Below, in pieces: positions 14,557 through 23,882 of a DNA stretch of 64,000 nt. The stretch comes from Neptunicella plasticusilytica (GTDB lineage Bacteria; Pseudomonadota; Gammaproteobacteria; Enterobacterales; Alteromonadaceae), in NCBI RefSeq assembly GCF_047922965.1, contig NZ_CP150481.1:3596001-3660000 (forward strand), written 5' to 3'. The translations under genes and the position numbers were made by a program. The notes beneath the pieces were generated by a model. It searched no databases. It had not been told where the DNA came from and worked only from the letters and a program-made list of their open reading frames with translations. The first letter of the stretch is position 1, and every line of letters starts with the position of its first letter.

Positions 14557-17514
14557 ATGACATTCACTCGTACTTTGGGTCGTAATTTTACCCGCACTTT
14601 TGCCTTGGGGATTATTCCTCTTGCATTGTTACAAGCCTGCAATTCCGGGTCGGAACAGGCCAACGCCAATATCAGCAGCCAAAAACAGTTGGGTCAATTT
14701 GAACAGACCGACAACGGGATTATTGTCACTTTGGCCGAAAGCAGTGCCGACAAGGTTCGACTGCAAGTTATCAGCGACAAGATCATTCATGTGACGGCTT
14801 TGCCAGGTGATGATTTGTCAGTGGTACCGGACAGTTTGATGGTGGTGGCCAAAGCGGATGCCAAATTCAAGGTTGAGCAGGTGGGTGAAAAGGTACAGCT
14901 AAAAACCAGCCAAGTCAGCGCCGAAGTATCGTTGCTTGACGGCACTGTCAGTTTTAAAGATGCGCAGGGAAAGACGCTGCTGGCAGAAACCAATCGTGGC
15001 ACTTTTGATCCGGTGACCGAAGATCCTGTCACACCGGATGCCGATTCCTACGCAGTGCGCCAGCAGTGGAACAAAAACACCGATGAAGGCTTTTTCGGAT
15101 TAGGCCAACATCAAAATGGTCAGGTTAACTATGCTGGCGAGAATGTGGAGATGACCACCTATAACCTGGAAATTACCATTCCGTTTGTGGTTTCAACCCG
15201 CAATTACGGCGTACTCTGGGATAACGCCTCGGTAACCCAGTTTGGTGATCCGCAGAAATCCCAGCCGCTGAATGCCGATCTGGTGTTATATGATGCCGAT
15301 GGCAATCAAGGTGGCCTAACCGCGAATTATTATGACGGTGACAAACTGATTTTTAGTCGGGTGGAAGCCGATCCCAACTACCAGTTTTTGGCCAATAACA
15401 GCGTGCGTGAATATCCCTTCCCTGAAGAACTGGGCGAAGTCAAAAATCCGCATGTGGTATGGGAAGGCTCGATAGAAGCCAAAACCAGCGGTGTGCATAA
15501 ATTCAGAATGTACAGCAGTGACTACGCCTCTTTGAGTATCGACGGCAAAGAACTGCTTAATCGCTGGCGGATGAACTGGAATCCCTGGTATCACAACACT
15601 GAAATTGAACTCACTGCCGGACAAAAAACACCGATAAAAATCGACTGGCAGTCCAACGGAGGCTATTTCCGTTTGCTGCATAACGATCCCCTGCCCCATG
15701 ACGAGCAATATTCGCTGTCCTTTGCCTCCGAAACCGGCAAGGCTATCGACTATTATTTTGTCGCCGGTAAAGACACCGACGATGTGATTTCAGGCTATCG
15801 CCAGCTCACCGGTAAAGCAGTGATGCTGCCTAAGTGGGTGTACGGTTTCTGGCAAAGTCGCGAACGCTATATGAATCAGGATGAACTGGTGGATGTGGTC
15901 AAGGAATACCGTAAACGCGAGATCCCGCTGGATAATATCGTGCTGGACTGGTCGTACTGGCCGCAGGACGCCTGGGGCAGTCACCAATTTGATAAAAAGC
16001 ATTTCCCTGATCCGAAAAAAATGGTTGATGAAGTGCATAAACTCAATGCCAATATCATGATCTCGGTCTGGCCCAAGTTTTATCCGACCACGGATAATTA
16101 CAAGGAATTGGACGCCAAGGGCTATATGTTGAGTAAAAACGTCGAACAGGAACATAACCTCGACTGGATTGGCCCCGGCTACGAAAACGGCTTTTATGAC
16201 CCCTACCCACAAGAGGCCCAGCAGATTTTTTGGCGACAGATCCGCGATAACCTTAATGTACTGGGATTTGATGCCTGGTGGCTGGATGCCTCCGAGCCGG
16301 ACATACACTCCAACCTGTCATTCCGCAAACGCAAAGAGATTATGAGTCCATTGTCGGTGGGATCTGGCGCAGAATATTTTAATTCTTATGCGCTACCTAA
16401 CGCGGAAGGCGTATACAAAGGCGAACGCCAGACGGATCCGGACAAGCGCGCCTTCATCCTGACCCGTTCCGGTTTTGGCGGTATTCAGCGCGCTGGGGCT
16501 GCCATCTGGAGCGGTGATACCGTACCGCGCTGGTCAAATTTACATGAACAAATCGCTGCCGGAATCAGCGTCGGCTTGTCCGGTATGCCCAACTGGACCT
16601 TTGACATTGGCGGTTTTACTCCGGAAGATAAATATCGCTATTCTGCAGATGGCATCGTCGGTCACTATTCCGGTATGGCTAAAGAGCTGGTACCAGAATG
16701 GCAGGAACTCAATTTGCGCTGGTTCCAATTTGGCGCTTTTGTGCCGATTTTCCGCTCCCATGGCCAGAATCCTTATCGTGAAATTTATAATCTGGCGGAT
16801 GAAGGCTCTGAGGTATACAACAATCTGGTCTACTATACCAAACTACGTTATCACCTGATGCCCTACATCTACAGTGAAGCCATCAAGATGAACCAGCAAG
16901 ACGGTACGCTGATGCGCGGGTTGGTGATGGATTTCCCCGAAGACAAAACCGCAATTAACCTGAATGACGAATACATGTTTGGTCCGGCATTTTTGGTCAA
17001 CCCGGTGTATGAAATGGGCGCACGCAGTCGCGAAGTCTATTTGCCACAGGGTAGCAAGTGGTACGATTTCAATACTGGCAAACTGTTTGAAGGCGGACAG
17101 ACAATCCAAGCCGACGCACCACTTACTCAGATGCCATTATTTGTTAAAGCTGGCTCCATCGTGCCTAGCGGTCCGGATATTCAAACCGTGTATGAAAAGC
17201 TCGACGCCCCCATCACCCTCAATGTGTATACCGGTGCCGACGGCCAGTACACCTTATATAACGATGATGGCAAGACTTACCAATACGAACAGGGGGAGTT
17301 TAGCGCGATCCCGATAGCCTATGATGATACCAGTGGCACCTTGACCATAGGTTCTCGTCAGGGTGAATTTGATAGCATGGTCAAACAGCGAACCTTCCAT
17401 ATTCACTGGTTTGATGAAGATGAAAATGCCGACAGTCCGTCAAAACTGGATGTAACCGCTCACCAGTCAGTGCAATACGATGGAACAACGATTCGTATTA
17501 AACGCGAAAACTAA
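14557..17514 (+). CDS. GH31 alpha-xylosidase lipoprotein with inserted PA14 domain
   Basis: A 985-residue GH31 enzyme. ATG at 14557 is chosen because GGAG lies six bases upstream, rather than the ATG at 14545. The signal sequence ends in LLQAC, a probable lipobox. An N-terminal GH31 beta-sandwich is interrupted by a PA14 domain (about residues 250-385: GLTANYYDG to RLLHNDP). The catalytic barrel follows, with nucleophile D577 in WWLDASEPD and acid/base D654 in WSGDTVPRW. Cellvibrio japonicus Xyl31A has the same PA14 insertion and is a xyloglucan-specific alpha-xylosidase. Here it would remove the non-reducing terminal xylose of xyloglucan oligosaccharides in the periplasm, alternating with the GH3 enzyme downstream. 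Confidence 0.9.
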   Translation: MTFTRTLGRNFTRTFALGIIPLALLQACNSGSEQANANISSQKQLGQFEQTDNGIIVTLAESSADKVRLQVISDKIIHVTALPGDDLSVVPDSLMVVAKADAKFKVEQVGEKVQLKTSQVSAEVSLLDGTVSFKDAQGKTLLAETNRGTFDPVTEDPVTPDADSYAVRQQWNKNTDEGFFGLGQHQNGQVNYAGENVEMTTYNLEITIPFVVSTRNYGVLWDNASVTQFGDPQKSQPLNADLVLYDADGNQGGLTANYYDGDKLIFSRVEADPNYQFLANNSVREYPFPEELGEVKNPHVVWEGSIEAKTSGVHKFRMYSSDYASLSIDGKELLNRWRMNWNPWYHNTEIELTAGQKTPIKIDWQSNGGYFRLLHNDPLPHDEQYSLSFASETGKAIDYYFVAGKDTDDVISGYRQLTGKAVMLPKWVYGFWQSRERYMNQDELVDVVKEYRKREIPLDNIVLDWSYWPQDAWGSHQFDKKHFPDPKKMVDEVHKLNANIMISVWPKFYPTTDNYKELDAKGYMLSKNVEQEHNLDWIGPGYENGFYDPYPQEAQQIFWRQIRDNLNVLGFDAWWLDASEPDIHSNLSFRKRKEIMSPLSVGSGAEYFNSYALPNAEGVYKGERQTDPDKRAFILTRSGFGGIQRAGAAIWSGDTVPRWSNLHEQIAAGISVGLSGMPNWTFDIGGFTPEDKYRYSADGIVGHYSGMAKELVPEWQELNLRWFQFGAFVPIFRSHGQNPYREIYNLADEGSEVYNNLVYYTKLRYHLMPYIYSEAIKMNQQDGTLMRGLVMDFPEDKTAINLNDEYMFGPAFLVNPVYEMGARSREVYLPQGSKWYDFNTGKLFEGGQTIQADAPLTQMPLFVKAGSIVPSGPDIQTVYEKLDAPITLNVYTGADGQYTLYNDDGKTYQYEQGEFSAIPIAYDDTSGTLTIGSRQGEFDSMVKQRTFHIHWFDEDENADSPSKLDVTAHQSVQYDGTTIRIKREN

Positions 17515-17530
17515 TCATAACTTCAGACAG

Positions 17531-17562
17531 GCAATATTAGGTATTCAAGTACTTAATATTGC
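17531..17562 (+). other. Hairpin between the GH31 and GH3 genes
   Basis: GCAATATTAGGTA and TACTTAATATTGC form a 13-bp stem with one mismatch around a 6-base loop, 17 bases after the GH31 stop. No T run follows, so it is more likely a 3-prime protective or processing hairpin than a strong terminator. Confidence 0.5.
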
Positions 17563-17672
17563 TTGCTGACAGACAATTTTCGTAATAGCACAAACTAAAA
17601 ACGCTCTAGCAACATGTTAACTAATTGTTATTAAATAACCTTTGGCTTACCAACCTAAGCAGGAAAACAGGT

Positions 17673-20600
17673 ATGCAAATTCAACGCAAAACCTTTTTAA
17701 CCACATTACTCAGTGCAGCCTTGAGCGCTGCCTTGCTCACCAGTTGTGCCAGTTCTGAACGCGCAGAAATAACCGGGTCTGACATCAGTTTATGGCCCGA
17801 TGTGCAGTCTCCGCCTATTCAAACGCCTTCTGATAAATCTTTTGTGGCCGATTTAGTCGCCCAAATGACGGTAGAAGAAAAAGTCGGCCAGGTATTACAA
17901 GCCGAAATTCAGACTATTAGTCCCGCGGAGGCTCGCCAGTATCACATCGGTTCACTACTTAACGGCGGCGGCTCAGTGCCGAACCGTAATACCGATGCCA
18001 CGGCGTCAGACTGGGCAAACTTTGCCGATCAATATTATACCGCGTCTATCGACACTTCCGATGGCCGCACCGGTATTCCCATATTCTGGGGCACCGATGC
18101 AGTACATGGACACAATAATGTTAAAGGCGCGACGATTTTTCCGCACAATATTGGTCTGGGTGCGGCTCACGATCCTGACCTTATCCGTAAAATAGGCGAA
18201 GTCACCGCCCGTGAAGTGCGAGCCTCGGGGATTGAATGGGTATTTGCTCCTACCTTGGCGGTTGCGCGCAATGATCGTTGGGGACGTACCTACGAAAGCT
18301 ACTCGGAAAATCCTGATTTAGTCGCCCAATATGCCAGCCAAATGGTATTGGGATTGCAGGGTACTCCGGGAAGTAGCGAGTTTCTGGATGAAAACCATGT
18401 GGCCGCCACCGCCAAACATTATTTAGCCGACGGAGGTACCAGCGGTGGTGATGATCAGGGCAATGCGCAAATCGCCGAAGCCGAACTGGTGAATATCCAT
18501 AATGCCGGCTACCCCGAAGCCATAAAAGCCCGGGTTCAATCGGTGATGGCCAGCTTTTCGTCCTGGAATGGCCAGAAAATGCATGGTAATCACTATCTGC
18601 TAACTGACGTATTAAAGCGGCGGATGGGATTTAACGGTCTGGTTGTCGGTGACTGGAACGGCCATGGCCAAATTCCCAATTGCACCAATGACAGTTGTGC
18701 CGCATCGATGAATGCCGGGCTGGATCTGTATATGGTGCCCTACGACTGGAAAAGTATGTACGGCAAAACACTGGCACAGGTTAATGCCGGTGAGATCCCC
18801 ATGGCAAGACTCGACGATGCCGTAACCCGCATATTGCTGGTCAAAAAACAGCTGGGGTTATTCGATGGCAAAAAACCTTCAGAGCGCGAATTAGGAGGGA
18901 AGAATCAGCTAGTTGGTGCGGCAGCACATCGTTTGGTAGCGCGGCAAGCCGTGCGTGAATCACTGGTATTATTAAAAAATAACCAGCATTTACTGCCGTT
19001 AAAAGCCGGACAACGCATTCTGGTGGCAGGCACCCATGCCAACAGTATCGGTAAACAATCCGGCGGCTGGAGCGTAAGTTGGCAAGGCACTGACAGTAAA
19101 AACAGCGACTTCCCCGGAGCAACCAGCATTTATCAGGGTATTGAACAGGCCGCAACTGCCGCTGGCAGTACGGTGGTGTTGTCCGAAGACGGTACTTTTC
19201 AGCAAAAACCGGATGTGGCCATTGTGGTATTTGGTGAAGATCCCTATGCCGAAGGACAGGGCGATATCAATACGCTGGAATTTGAACCGGGAAACAAGCA
19301 AAGTCTGGCGCTACTCAAATCGCTTAAAGCACAGAATATTCCTGTGGTTTCGGTATTTATTTCCGGTCGTCCATTGTGGGTTAACCCGGAGCTCAACGCC
19401 TCAGATGCCTTTGTTGCAGCCTGGTTACCCGGTAGCGAAGGTGCGGGTATAGCCGATGTCTTGTTAGCCGATAAAAGTGGGCAGGCCACTTACGATTTTA
19501 GTGGCAAGCTGTCTTTTTCCTGGCCTAAATCACCACTCCAGGATCAACTGAATGTCGGTGACAAGGATTACGATCCTTTATTTGCCTATGGTTATGGCCT
19601 GACCTATCAGGACAACCAAGAACTGGCTACTTTGCCAGAAAAATTAGAGGGAGTCGCCTCTGATCAACCACAAGATATCTTGCTCTACAATGCGCGTCCG
19701 CTGGAACCCTGGCATGCCTTTATCAAAAATTCGGATAAAAACCAGATATTCAGTGGTGCCTTTGCCGAACTGACAGACGGCACTGTCAAACTCACCACCA
19801 GTGATAAAGACGTGCAGGAAGATGCCTTAACTTATAGTTTTAAAGATTCCTGGTTTTACAGCTTGTACTTTGAAGGTGGCGAGCCGTTGAATTTGGCTCC
19901 ATTTCTGCCCGAAGGTACTGTCGAGTTTGATATTCGTATCGAAGATTTTGCCAAAACGGCGCTGGATTTGACCATGAGTTGTGGACCGGACTGTACTTCT
20001 AAAGTCCGTTTACGCGAATGGGCGCAAAAGCAGGAACACAAAGGCTGGCAACATCTTGCTATTCCCATGCAGTGCTTTGAAAAACAAGGTGCGAGCTTTG
20101 CTAAGGTTAACCTGCCTTTTAATCTCGAAGCAGGGGGCAAAGGACAACTTAGTATTGCCAATATCCGTTTTAATGTTGTGGGTGAAGGCAACTTCGACTG
20201 CCCTGAGCAAGATAAACTGGCCATTACTCCTGATACCCTGAATGAATACTGGTCTGTCGACTGGTGGATGCCTCGCCATGAAGAGAAGCTGGCCCAAGCT
20301 AAACTGGGACAAGCTGAATTGTTATTGATTGGTGATTCCATTACCCATGGCTGGGAAAATACTGGCCAAGCCGTTTGGCAACAGTACTTTGGCGATATCA
20401 ATACCATGAATATTGGTTACGGCGGGGATCGCACCGAGAACGTATTGTGGCGCTTGCAACATAGTGAAGTAGACGGCATCAATCCTAAGCTGGCTATTAT
20501 GATGATAGGTACCAATAACACCGGGCACCGGATGGATAATCCGGCCAGTATTGCCGCTGGGGTGGAGCATATCCTTACTGAGCTATCAGAGCGCTTGCCG

Positions 20601-20867
20601 AACACCAAAGTATTACTGTTGGCGATTTTTCCCCGAGGGCCGGATCAGGACGATAAGCTGCGTCAGAATAATCAGCAAACCAACAAATTGCTTAAACAGC
20701 TGGCACAACTGCATAATGTGATGTTTGCCAATATTAACCAGCATTTCCTGGCCGATGACGGTACATTGAGCAAAGAAATAATGCCGGATTTACTTCATCC
20801 CAATGCCGATGGGTATAAAATCTGGGCGGAGCAAATCAAGCCCTACGTTGATAAATATGTTAGATAG
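17673..20867 (+). CDS. GH3 beta-glucosidase lipoprotein fused to an ExoP-type domain and an SGNH esterase
   Basis: A 1064-residue three-part lipoprotein (lipobox LLTSC, about residue 24). Residues about 50-640 are a GH3 enzyme: GTDAVHGHNN, WVFAPTLAVARNDRWGRTYES, and nucleophile D327 in VVGDWNGHG. Residues about 680-850 match the C-terminal domain of ExoP-like GH3 glucanases. From about 880 an SGNH hydrolase follows: GDS with S889, GGDRTENVLWRL, GTNNTG, and D1039/H1042 in DLLHPNADGY. The start is ATG 17673; an ATG-less extension upstream is not needed. GH3 would release glucose from the non-reducing end of xyloglucan oligosaccharides. The esterase could remove O-acetyl groups from the galactosyl side chains. 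The fusion is read directly; the acetyl substrate is inferred. Confidence 0.87.
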   Translation: MQIQRKTFLTTLLSAALSAALLTSCASSERAEITGSDISLWPDVQSPPIQTPSDKSFVADLVAQMTVEEKVGQVLQAEIQTISPAEARQYHIGSLLNGGGSVPNRNTDATASDWANFADQYYTASIDTSDGRTGIPIFWGTDAVHGHNNVKGATIFPHNIGLGAAHDPDLIRKIGEVTAREVRASGIEWVFAPTLAVARNDRWGRTYESYSENPDLVAQYASQMVLGLQGTPGSSEFLDENHVAATAKHYLADGGTSGGDDQGNAQIAEAELVNIHNAGYPEAIKARVQSVMASFSSWNGQKMHGNHYLLTDVLKRRMGFNGLVVGDWNGHGQIPNCTNDSCAASMNAGLDLYMVPYDWKSMYGKTLAQVNAGEIPMARLDDAVTRILLVKKQLGLFDGKKPSERELGGKNQLVGAAAHRLVARQAVRESLVLLKNNQHLLPLKAGQRILVAGTHANSIGKQSGGWSVSWQGTDSKNSDFPGATSIYQGIEQAATAAGSTVVLSEDGTFQQKPDVAIVVFGEDPYAEGQGDINTLEFEPGNKQSLALLKSLKAQNIPVVSVFISGRPLWVNPELNASDAFVAAWLPGSEGAGIADVLLADKSGQATYDFSGKLSFSWPKSPLQDQLNVGDKDYDPLFAYGYGLTYQDNQELATLPEKLEGVASDQPQDILLYNARPLEPWHAFIKNSDKNQIFSGAFAELTDGTVKLTTSDKDVQEDALTYSFKDSWFYSLYFEGGEPLNLAPFLPEGTVEFDIRIEDFAKTALDLTMSCGPDCTSKVRLREWAQKQEHKGWQHLAIPMQCFEKQGASFAKVNLPFNLEAGGKGQLSIANIRFNVVGEGNFDCPEQDKLAITPDTLNEYWSVDWWMPRHEEKLAQAKLGQAELLLIGDSITHGWENTGQAVWQQYFGDINTMNIGYGGDRTENVLWRLQHSEVDGINPKLAIMMIGTNNTGHRMDNPASIAAGVEHILTELSERLPNTKVLLLAIFPRGPDQDDKLRQNNQQTNKLLKQLAQLHNVMFANINQHFLADDGTLSKEIMPDLLHPNADGYKIWAEQIKPYVDKYVR

Positions 20868-20898
20868 AAACACGCTAATTGAATAGCAATTTGACATA

Positions 20899-20926
20899 AA
20901 AAAACCAGCCGCAAGGCTGGTTTTTT
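20899..20926. terminator. Bidirectional terminator between GH3-SGNH and mdh
   Basis: AAAACCAGCC and GGCTGGTTTT flank a GCAA tetraloop, with A and T runs on both sides. It can stop the rightward GH3 transcript and the leftward mdh transcript. Confidence 0.88.
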
Positions 20927-20963
20927 ACTTGTTTGAAACAGGCTAAACCTGTTTAACAATAAC

Positions 20964-21905
20964 TTATTTACCGTTTACAAATTCCACACCGATTTTAATA
21001 TCGCCACGCAAGCCTTCCAACATATCGTCTTTGGCTTTTTGTTCGTAAGCGCTCAGTTCGCCGTACGGCAAAATTTCTTCCACACCGTTAGTACCCAGGC
21101 GTACCGGATGGGAGAAGAATTCTGCATCGTCAGAACCGTCAACCTGTACATAGGTATACTCAACCACGTTATCGCCTTTCATGGCAGCAACCAATGATAA
21201 ACAGAAACGCGCCGCAGCTTGTCCCATAGACAGAGTTGCCGAACCGCCACCGGCTTTGGCTTCTACCACTTCGGTACCGGCATTTTGAATACGATGTGTC
21301 AGGCTGGCTACTTCGTCATCGGTAAAGCTTACGCCTTCAACCTGGGATAACAATGGCAAAATAGTGGTACCGGAGTGACCGCCAATAACAGGTACATGCA
21401 CATTGGCCGCATTCAGGCCTTTCAATTCAGCCACAAAAGTCTCAGAGCGGATCACATCCAAAGTAGTGACACCAAACAATTTATTTTTGTTGTAAACGCC
21501 TTTGGCTTTCAGTGCTTCTGCGGCAATCGCGACGGTAGTGTTAACTGGGTTAGTAATAATACAAGTACACGCTTCCGGGCAGTTGTCTGCGATAGCATCA
21601 ACTAAATTCTTTACGATACCGGCATTAATATTAAATAAATCGGAGCGATCCATACCCGGCTTTCTGGGTACGCCAGCAGGGATCAATACAATAGTCGCGC
21701 CTTCCAGAGCTGGAGCTAAATCCTCTTTTCCATAACCTGTTACTTTCACGTCGGTAGGAATATGGCTTAAGTCAACCGCTACGCCCGGTACCACAGGGGC
21801 CACATCATATAAAGACAATTCAGTCCCGGCTGGAAGCTGAGTTTTGAGTAAAAGGGATAGTGCCTGGCCGATACCACCAGCTGCACCTAAAACGACGACT
21901 TTCAT
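20964..21905 (-). CDS. mdh: Malate dehydrogenase
   Basis: A 313-residue NAD-dependent malate dehydrogenase, converting malate to oxaloacetate in the citric acid cycle. MKVVVLGAAGGIGQALSLLLK is the dinucleotide-binding start. IPAGVPRKPGMDRSDL carries the substrate-binding arginines and VPVIGGHSGTT the catalytic histidine. The length fits the E. coli type of 312 residues. It is divergent from argR, an arrangement common in Vibrionales, Shewanella and Alteromonadales, and marks the return to core genome after the xyloglucan locus. Confidence 0.97.
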   Translation of the reverse strand: MKVVVLGAAGGIGQALSLLLKTQLPAGTELSLYDVAPVVPGVAVDLSHIPTDVKVTGYGKEDLAPALEGATIVLIPAGVPRKPGMDRSDLFNINAGIVKNLVDAIADNCPEACTCIITNPVNTTVAIAAEALKAKGVYNKNKLFGVTTLDVIRSETFVAELKGLNAANVHVPVIGGHSGTTILPLLSQVEGVSFTDDEVASLTHRIQNAGTEVVEAKAGGGSATLSMGQAAARFCLSLVAAMKGDNVVEYTYVQVDGSDDAEFFSHPVRLGTNGVEEILPYGELSAYEQKAKDDMLEGLRGDIKIGVEFVNGK

Positions 21906-22052
21906 TGTATTCTCCTGTGATTCAAGTATTTTGCGGGCTGCAAAGTTACTACAACCCTACGAAAAGTTAAATATATTTGCACATTAACGACTAAGTATGT
22001 GAAAGGAATCATGACGCTTGTTTAAATTTACTATGTAACTAAATAGGTTCAA

Positions 22053-22070
22053 ATTGCGAAAATTCAACTC
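22053..22070. promoter_or_regulatory. Possible weak ARG box before argR
   Basis: AATTGCGAAAATTCAACT has partial dyad symmetry and resembles the TGAAT/ATTCA half sites of an ARG box. ArgR autoregulation is common. The left arm is poor, so this is tentative. Confidence 0.25.
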
Positions 22071-22110
22071 TTTGTGCAGAATAGACGATAAATAATTACA
22101 AGGATTATAA

Positions 22111-22572
22111 ATGTCGCAACCTAAAGACGAAGTGATAAAAGCGTTTAAAGAAATCCTCAAGGCTGAAAAATTTGGCTCGCAAGGTGAAATAGCTACAGCC
22201 TTAAACGATTTGGGTTTTGATAATGTCAGTCAATCCAAAATATCCCGCTTACTAAGCAAACATGGCGCGGTCCGGGCACGTAATGCCAAGGGTCAAATGG
22301 TCTATTGCTTGCCACCGGAATTTGGCATGCCCACTGCTAAAAGCCCGCTTAAACAACTGGTGCTGGATATTGTGCACAATAATGTGATGGTGATTATTCG
22401 CACCAGCCCGGGCGCCGCCCAGTTAATTGCCCGCTTACTCGATTCACTCAGTCCGGCCGATGGAGTATTGGGCACCATTGCCGGTGACGACACCATTTTT
22501 ATCGCCCCGGCTGATGTAAGTAATATTGAAGCAACCCTTAAATTGGTTGAAGGCCTGTTTGATAACGTTTAA
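22111..22572 (+). CDS. argR: Arginine repressor
   Basis: A 153-residue ArgR. The N-terminal winged helix reads FGSQGEIATALNDLGFDNVSQSKISRLLSKHGAVRARN. The C-terminal oligomerisation and arginine-binding domain includes GTIAGDDTIFIAPAD. It is divergent from mdh. It represses arginine biosynthesis genes when arginine is abundant. Length and motifs are standard for gammaproteobacteria. Confidence 0.96.
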   Translation: MSQPKDEVIKAFKEILKAEKFGSQGEIATALNDLGFDNVSQSKISRLLSKHGAVRARNAKGQMVYCLPPEFGMPTAKSPLKQLVLDIVHNNVMVIIRTSPGAAQLIARLLDSLSPADGVLGTIAGDDTIFIAPADVSNIEATLKLVEGLFDNV

Positions 22573-22584
22573 TACGGTTTAAGT

Positions 22585-23754
22585 TTATTTAATCTCTAAA
22601 TCCAGCCAGACCAGACGATGATCGGATGAACTGTTACGATCTTTGATCAGTGCATAATCCGGCTCGTCTGTTGTCGGCCAAAAAATACCGCTACCAATTA
22701 CCTTAAAACCTTTTTCCGAAGGTAAAACATAGTCAGCGCGCATACGCCATCCGGCTGTATGGGTGCCGGCCAACGGATTATCCGGCGTATGTTGCTGTCC
22801 CCCTTGGCTATGAGGAATCGCCCGACCATTCACCCGAGTATGGGTCAGTAAACTTGCGATAGCGGTTTTGAAAGAATCCCCTTCTGCCATCGACGAATTC
22901 AGATCGCCCAGCAATACAAAACGCTGGTCGTTAAAACCACCTTTTTGGCCGTTATCATCATAGATATAAGACGCATCATAATCACTCCCCAGATAATCCA
23001 CCCAGAAGCGCACTTCATCATGATTGCGCTTGCCATTGCGATCTTCAGGCCCGTCAAACACTGGCGGGGTTGGATGGCTGGCCAGAATATGAATGGTTTT
23101 GCCTTGCACCTTTACTGGCACGTCCCAATGGGATTTGGACGACAAACGCATAACCTTTTGTGTTTCTGGCAAATACCAGGGTTGTCCCTCAGCATCGACG
23201 GTTTTCACCATCAGATTATCCGGCATATCTTTCCATAAAAAATGCTGGAAAGTCCGCACGTCGTCACCATCTATAGGAAAGCGGCTCAATAGCACCATAC
23301 CGAAATGGCCCGGATAAAAGCCGAAGCCAAAGGCATCTCCTTTTACCCCCGTTTTTTGGCCATCACGATCCAGATCCACACCACTATCCACACCGGTATT
23401 GACCGGCGCAACATAAAAATAAGGAAAATCAATCGCTTCTGAGCCTTGCTGGGCAATATTAAGATAGTTGTGAATAAAAGCTTTGACGCCTTTATCCGGA
23501 TCCGGCGTGTAATCAAACTCATTAAGCAAAATAATATCCGGCCTTACCCGCTGGATAATCGCCGCGATATTTTTAATCTGCTGATTGTCACCAGTGGCAA
23601 GTAACTCGAAAAGCTCATCGCCGTTAACCGGCTGGTCACGTTCAACATAGTTGGTAGCTTCCATGCTAACGTTAAAAGTCGCCACTCGTATTTGTTCCGC
23701 CTGGGTTAGTTGTGACACAGCCACCACCATCAAGAAAAATAATCTTAGTATCAT
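22585..23754 (-). CDS. Secreted endonuclease/exonuclease/phosphatase-family protein
   Basis: A 389-residue protein with an N-terminal signal peptide (MILRLFFLMVVAVSQLTQA). It has the EEP fold: VATFNVS, the metal-binding glutamate in LLNEFDY, LLGDLNSS, and the terminal SSDHRLVWLDL with the catalytic Asp-His pair. VNTGVDSGVDLDRDGQKTG contains an Asp-rich loop that could bind calcium. EEP enzymes cleave phosphodiester or phosphomonoester bonds in nucleic acids, lipids or inositol phosphates. Export suggests nutrient scavenging. It is downstream of, and co-oriented with, the Oar-like receptor, but a terminator lies between them. Confidence 0.8.
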   Translation of the reverse strand: MILRLFFLMVVAVSQLTQAEQIRVATFNVSMEATNYVERDQPVNGDELFELLATGDNQQIKNIAAIIQRVRPDIILLNEFDYTPDPDKGVKAFIHNYLNIAQQGSEAIDFPYFYVAPVNTGVDSGVDLDRDGQKTGVKGDAFGFGFYPGHFGMVLLSRFPIDGDDVRTFQHFLWKDMPDNLMVKTVDAEGQPWYLPETQKVMRLSSKSHWDVPVKVQGKTIHILASHPTPPVFDGPEDRNGKRNHDEVRFWVDYLGSDYDASYIYDDNGQKGGFNDQRFVLLGDLNSSMAEGDSFKTAIASLLTHTRVNGRAIPHSQGGQQHTPDNPLAGTHTAGWRMRADYVLPSEKGFKVIGSGIFWPTTDEPDYALIKDRNSSSDHRLVWLDLEIK

Positions 23755-23832
23755 ATATGTAAACCATTTGACGTAATGTTACGCCCCTAAATTAACCAAT
23801 AGGTTTGCTACTTATTAAACTAACAGAAAATA

Positions 23833-23859
23833 AAAAGCCGATCATAAAGATCGGCTTTT
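23833..23859 (-). terminator. Terminator after the Oar-like receptor
   Basis: AAAAGCCGATC and GATCGGCTTTT form an 11-bp perfect stem with a 5-base loop. It lies 24 bases beyond the receptor stop on the minus strand, and A/T runs on both sides would serve either direction. Confidence 0.85.
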
Positions 23860-23882
23860 AAATTGGCACTTATTACCATTAT

